Shown here: in pieces, positions 60,691 through 64,000 of the stretch
Layout of the letters: the number at the start of each line of letters is the position of its first letter
Numbering within the stretch: the stretch's first letter is position 1
Assembly: GCA_036925085.1 (NCBI GenBank)
Contig: JAUPFP010000003.1
Location: forward strand, 6,202,979 to 6,266,978
Length of the DNA stretch: 64,000 nucleotides
Source: Brachycybe producta
Lineage: Eukaryota > Arthropoda > Diplopoda > Playtdesmida > Andrognathidae
Direction of reading: 5' to 3'
Notes under the pieces: generated by a model
What the model saw: only the letters and a program-made list of their open reading frames with translations
The model's database searches: none
Told to the model about the DNA's origin: nothing
Made by a program: the position numbers and the translations under genes

Positions 60691-62435
60691 GAGGATCTCT
60701 CCTCGTCCTCCACGAGTCGATAGTAGAACTGGCCATCGTGAACGGTGGCCAGGTACTTAAGACCCTCCAGCCAAACTGGTGCAACACCAGCGGTTGGCTG
60801 GAGGCTCTGACTTTCGTCAGGCACCACTCTAGCAACTTGCCCTTTGGCCGCAGCCTTCGGGCAATCCTTCCTCAGGTGACCCATTTGGTTACACCCGAAA
60901 CAAGGACCTAGTCGCCAGAGTGAATCTCCCGTACGGTCCGTACCACGAGGCGTTGCCGCCGGCTGACCTCCGCCAGAGCCTGCCTGCTTCTTCTTCTTGC
61001 CTCCGGTCTTGGCTCCTGCTTTGTCCGACTTGGACGGCGCAGCAGCCTTCGCACCCGTTTGGCTTGAAGACGAAGCCTTGGCAGAGCTCCCAGAGCTAGC
61101 CGTGGTTCCGGAGGACGGAGCGTTAGCCCCGTCCTGGGGAACCCCTCTTGTACGGGTAGGTAATTTACCTACGAGAAGCAAGTCGGCCTCTACCAGCCGT
61201 GCCTTCCTGGCATATGCCTCCACCGTACCGGCCTTACAACCGATCAACTGATCAGTGATGGCCGTCTGGAGTTTCCGTTTGAAGCGAATGAGCCGACAGC
61301 TCTCGTCTTCGCCCGGAGACACTCGGTCGGACAGTTCCAAGAACCGCCAGTAGAATGCCTGTACAGACTCGGTAGCCCCCTGTTTCATGGACTCGAATTC
61401 ACCGAAACAGAGGCGAGCCTGGTTACTTGTGCTGAAGCGGCTACGCATAGCATCCTTCAGCTCAGTCCAGGTCAGGTCCGGAAGAGTTTCCACCAACGTG
61501 GCGTAGTACTCCTCCGCCGGACCGTCCAGCAGAAACGTAAAGAAACTGCATCGGGACTCGTCCGTCCAGCGCTGAGCTCGAGCTTTCGCTTCGAACTTGC
61601 GGAGAAAAGGCGTCAAGTCCTCTCTGCCGTCGTAACGAGCAAAAGAGTGGACCGGGTTAAAGAACCCGAACGCCTGAACCTCCGCTGGAACCGCTGGAGC
61701 GGGCGTCCAAGCAGCGGCACTAACCCTGCGAGGTTGCCTGCTCCGGTTCCCCGAAACGTCAGACTCCGACTCAGCTTCCGAGGGGATCATCATCTGAACC
61801 CTCGGCTGCTGTCCGGGTACAGCAGGAGCTCCCCGGCCAAGTCCCCGAGGAGACGGCCTGGGTGCTACCCGCGGAGGGACCAACCGGGGAAGTACCGGTG
61901 GTTCCTCTCCCCATGCGCCTTCACGCACGGGCGACAGTGAGAACCGAGGTGCCACCCTCGGCTCAACCGATGACCGGGACAGTCGTCCTTCCAACCGAAG
62001 GACATCTATCCCGTAAGCAATCTCGACGAGTTGCTGCTCGGATAGCCCGGCCAAAAAGGCCCGGCCCTCACGTGCAGTCTCGTCCGGGATTTCCACCATG
62101 TCCCTACGGGGCTGATCGCCACGTCCAACCGGACGGGCGACGGTGGAAACTTGGACAAGCGGCCGTGGCTGCTCGTCCTCCCCGGTGAGATCACCGTCGG
62201 ACCCACTGTCTTCAACCAGGTATTCTCCCGGACGGACTTCACGGCGGCGTTTCCGCACCGTGACCCAGTCCTCCGGGAGATCCCCGCCTACGCTACCGCT
62301 ATGCTCCTCTCTCACCAGAGGCGCACCGCCTTCCGCCCCCCCAAGGGGACGGTCGACTACGCGGCCGCGTAGCTCCAAACCCGCATCTACTCCAAGTTCC
62401 CGACCTCCCGTCGGTACTTTTGGGGCTGGCTCCAT
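60660..62435 (-). CDS. gag: Gag of element C
   Basis: 591 codons from the ATG after the leader. The N-terminal ~230 residues are charged and P/R-rich. The capsid-like region (RYDGREDLTPFLRKFEAKAR, CSFFTFLLDGPAEEYY, FYWRFLELSDRVSPGEDES) is strongly similar to B. A basic S/A/K-rich linker and one CCHC knuckle CFGCNQMGHLRKDC (near residue 512) follow, then a tail of ~70 residues with ATVHDGQFYYRLV, like NGQTYYLPV in B and NGVTHYFHE in A. This short tail is thus shared by all three Gags. It stops in the loop of the frameshift stem. Confidence 0.92.
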   Translation of the reverse strand: MEPAPKVPTGGRELGVDAGLELRGRVVDRPLGGAEGGAPLVREEHSGSVGGDLPEDWVTVRKRRREVRPGEYLVEDSGSDGDLTGEDEQPRPLVQVSTVARPVGRGDQPRRDMVEIPDETAREGRAFLAGLSEQQLVEIAYGIDVLRLEGRLSRSSVEPRVAPRFSLSPVREGAWGEEPPVLPRLVPPRVAPRPSPRGLGRGAPAVPGQQPRVQMMIPSEAESESDVSGNRSRQPRRVSAAAWTPAPAVPAEVQAFGFFNPVHSFARYDGREDLTPFLRKFEAKARAQRWTDESRCSFFTFLLDGPAEEYYATLVETLPDLTWTELKDAMRSRFSTSNQARLCFGEFESMKQGATESVQAFYWRFLELSDRVSPGEDESCRLIRFKRKLQTAITDQLIGCKAGTVEAYARKARLVEADLLLVGKLPTRTRGVPQDGANAPSSGTTASSGSSAKASSSSQTGAKAAAPSKSDKAGAKTGGKKKKQAGSGGGQPAATPRGTDRTGDSLWRLGPCFGCNQMGHLRKDCPKAAAKGQVARVVPDESQSLQPTAGVAPVWLEGLKYLATVHDGQFYYRLVEDEERSSLNRRRSPPN

Positions 62436-62494
62436 TTTTCACCGTAACCGAACGGTAAAATCTGGACAAAGCCACCAGATCTCGGGTTTCCACC

Positions 62495-62985
62495 GTCGAA
62501 AACGGTAATCCCCCGGACAAAAGTCCGTCAAATACCGTTACGAACGGATGGAACCGTGCGAAACCGCGGTATCACGGACAAAAGTCCGTGTCCCACGGTA
62601 AAGTACGGTCAGAGTTGACCTTTACCGGTTTCTACCGCGGTATAACGGACAAAAGTCCGTCTCTCGCGGTGTACTCCACGGTAAAAGACCTTCTACCACT
62701 TTCTACCGTGGACCGACGGACAAAAGTCCGTACACCACGGTGTACTTGCGGTAAAATACCGTAAACCACCGAAAACCACGGTACCACGGACCGTAGTCCG
62801 TGCCCCACGGTAATTCGACGGTACCACTACGGTTACCGACGGTAAATTTACCGTTAACCACGGTACAACGGACGAGAGTCCGTTCCCCACGGTATACAAC
62901 GGTAAATCAACGGTGAAACGGTGGTTTCCGCCGCTGTCCCACGGACCAAAGTCCGCGCCCAGTGACGTACTCGCACCGCACGGTG
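62495..62985 (-). repeat. Leader hairpin array of element C
   Basis: About seven units of the type CACGGACAAAAGTCCGTG, GACGGACAAAAGTCCGTA or CACGGACCGTAGTCCGTG (plus-strand reading), each followed by CCACGGTA-like DNA and spaced about 60-85 bases. Corresponds to the array in element B, shorter here. Confidence 0.75.
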
Positions 62986-63046
62986 TTTCGACCGACTTAA
63001 CGGTCGAACTCACGGTAAATCACCGTGCGAGAGGTACCGGGATCGG

Positions 63047-63064
63047 TACCCGGCGCCTCCACCA
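63047..63064 (-). promoter_or_regulatory. Primer-binding site of element C
   Basis: In sense TGGTGGAGGCGCCGGGTA, two bases after the 5' LTR, the same as in A and B. Confidence 0.8.
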
Positions 63065-63066
63065 AT

Positions 63067-63874
63067 TGTAACGTCCCGCCGGACCGTTACAATACCCCAG
63101 TAAGTTCACCCCAAAAAGGACGTAAAACTTACCGCTAACCCGGCTCCTTACGGGGACGGGACCGTACCCGTAGCCGTCTCCCGCACGGTGCTCCCTGAGT
63201 TGTGCCGGCTCCACGGAGCCACCCTCGACGGACACGACGAAAAACCACGCCGCCACGCCGAGAATATCGCGGTAGAACTCCGGTTCTACCGCGAGCCGAC
63301 ACGAAGACCGGCCGAAACAAGTCGGAAACAGGACGGTGGTGATTCCCCAACCGGTAATCCCACCCTCCCACGCGGTACTTCCCCAAAGAAACGACACGAC
63401 ACAGTAAGTGATGATAAAAAGTGTATTTTAATTAACACTTACGACGTATGATGAGTAAAATGATGGCAGTAATTATATTTACACAACTTGGCTGGATACC
63501 TTATCCAGCCAAGCCCCCATAAATATATACAAAAGGCCCACAGGCCAAAGGCACAGAAAACCACAAGATGAAGTCAGAAGCACTGGCCAGTGGAGGTCTC
63601 CTTGACCTCCACCCACAGGTCTTGTCTCACTTGAAGCCTACAACCAACTGCCCAGATCCTGTGGTTGACTAGGCCACAGGAAACCTCCAGGCAACTCCAC
63701 CTGGAGGGGACAGAGGTCACATCTGACCTCTCACCCATAGACTTCATGGTGAGAGGTCTGCTGGCACCAAAATGGCGTCCGTCCCAACAGCCTACTGTAG
63801 CTGTCAGGCAGACCACCATAGAGAAATTCGTCTGCTCCATCAAAATTAAAATTGGAGCAGACCAGGTTGCCACA
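63067..63874 (-). repeat. 5' LTR of element C
   Basis: 808 bp; one substitution against the 3' copy by eye (CCCACGCGG(G/T)ACTTCC). Followed on the plus-strand right by the duplication GCAG and resumed LINE sequence. Confidence 0.93.
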
Positions 63875-64000
63875 GCAGCAATTGCCGGCTATTTGCAGAT
63901 GATACAATAATTTATCGTGAGGATACCTCTGACAATGATTGCCATATTATTGATAGTGACTTGAAAGCAATAGAGGCATGGTGTTCTAAATGGCAACTTC

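Larger units (their letters stand above)
51228..63874 (-). mobile_element. Element C: young gypsy-type LTR retrotransposon with extra 3' coding domain
   Basis: 12.65 kb on the minus strand, TG..CA, with 4-bp duplication GCAG (51224-51227, 63875-63878) inside a LINE. The 808-bp LTRs differ at one site by eye. Order in sense: LTR, primer-binding site, leader hairpin array, gag (591 codons), -1 frameshift signal, pol through integrase, long accessory region, polypurine tract, LTR. It is a sister of B: protein motifs are nearly the same throughout, while LTRs align only in short blocks. Nearly whole, with about one break in pol. It lies in the same orientation as AGL. Confidence 0.93.
50951..64000 (+). 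mobile_element. CR1/L2-like LINE, copy 4 (LINE-a), split by element C and cut by window edge
   Basis: Plus-strand pieces at 50951-51227 and 63875-64000. The first starts in the RT at GACAAAGGCAGTCAGATAGA (DKGSQIDM, DLCKAFDTVSH) and runs to SSQVSS after GVPQGSVLGPLLFLLYIND, with one single-base loss in its T-run (near 51080) against copy 1. The second resumes at CAATTGCCGGCTATTTGC (FADD region) and continues past the window edge. Copy 1 shows the uninterrupted order. 5'-truncated. Confidence 0.88.

Noticed and set aside
1-64000. tRNA or rRNA genes, CRISPR arrays, Polinton-type elements
   Set aside because: Scanned by eye for tRNA arms, rRNA-like GC blocks, regularly spaced short repeats with unique spacers, and DNA polymerase B or capsid genes; none found. 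The only regular array is the 30-bp satellite, which has no spacers.

Overview
This is a eukaryotic, very probably invertebrate-animal, genomic window. Its host content is one gene on the minus strand, glycogen debranching enzyme (AGL). Eight consecutive AGL exons were found by reading the minus strand for conserved protein stretches bounded by GT-AG splice sites. In transcript order they are 49937-50162, 46111-46306, 43245-43379, 13600-13818, 9526-9634, 3935-4064, 2397-2609 and 1-223. They total 1451 coding bases in matching phases and cover roughly residues 30-510 of a ~1530-residue enzyme. The start codon and the last two thirds of the gene lie outside the window. The phylum cannot be fixed from this sequence.

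The other 97% is intron sequence built up by mobile elements. From left to right: a solo LTR (L1, 881-1703); a foldback element (3074-3572); an old gypsy-type fossil (D, ~4614-6690); nested LTRs of family E (7731-8960) and another copy (9813-10483); a 30-bp satellite (10570-11830); a decayed Tc1/mariner transposase with a MITE in it (12490-13396); a hAT-type MITE (13884-14211); and a solo LTR (L2) split by two young LTR retrotransposons, A (15154-22093) and B (22507-34478). Then come a hAT MITE containing a Mutator-type MITE (34567-35468), another LTR (L3) split by a CR1/L2-like LINE, an inverted LINE copy, more LINE pieces, a further E copy, and a third large LTR retrotransposon, C (51228-63874, minus strand), sitting inside a LINE that runs off the right edge.

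The most interesting material is the A/B/C group. All three share an 18-base primer-binding site, an LTR end in CGTTACA and 4-bp target duplications. In all three a reading frame after gag lies in the -1 frame, behind a slippery heptamer (TTTAAAC in A, GTTAAAC in B and C) and a stem-loop at textbook spacing. B and C carry gag, protease, RT, RNase H and integrase, and then a further ~950-1000 residues where an envelope would sit. That part is charged and low-complexity and ends in a compact domain I do not recognise. A has no protease, RT or integrase: its frameshift leads straight into a 970-residue frame of the same style, ending in a similar domain. A therefore looks like a non-autonomous relative that dropped pol but kept gag and the accessory domain, and may be moved by B/C-type enzymes. 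B and C also carry arrays of covarying CACGGAC/GTCCGTG hairpins between primer site and gag. The LTR families here repeatedly carry a palindrome in the promoter region, usually just before a TATA box, whose sequence differs but stays paired.

All alignments and counts were made by eye or from memory of protein families; no database search was run.
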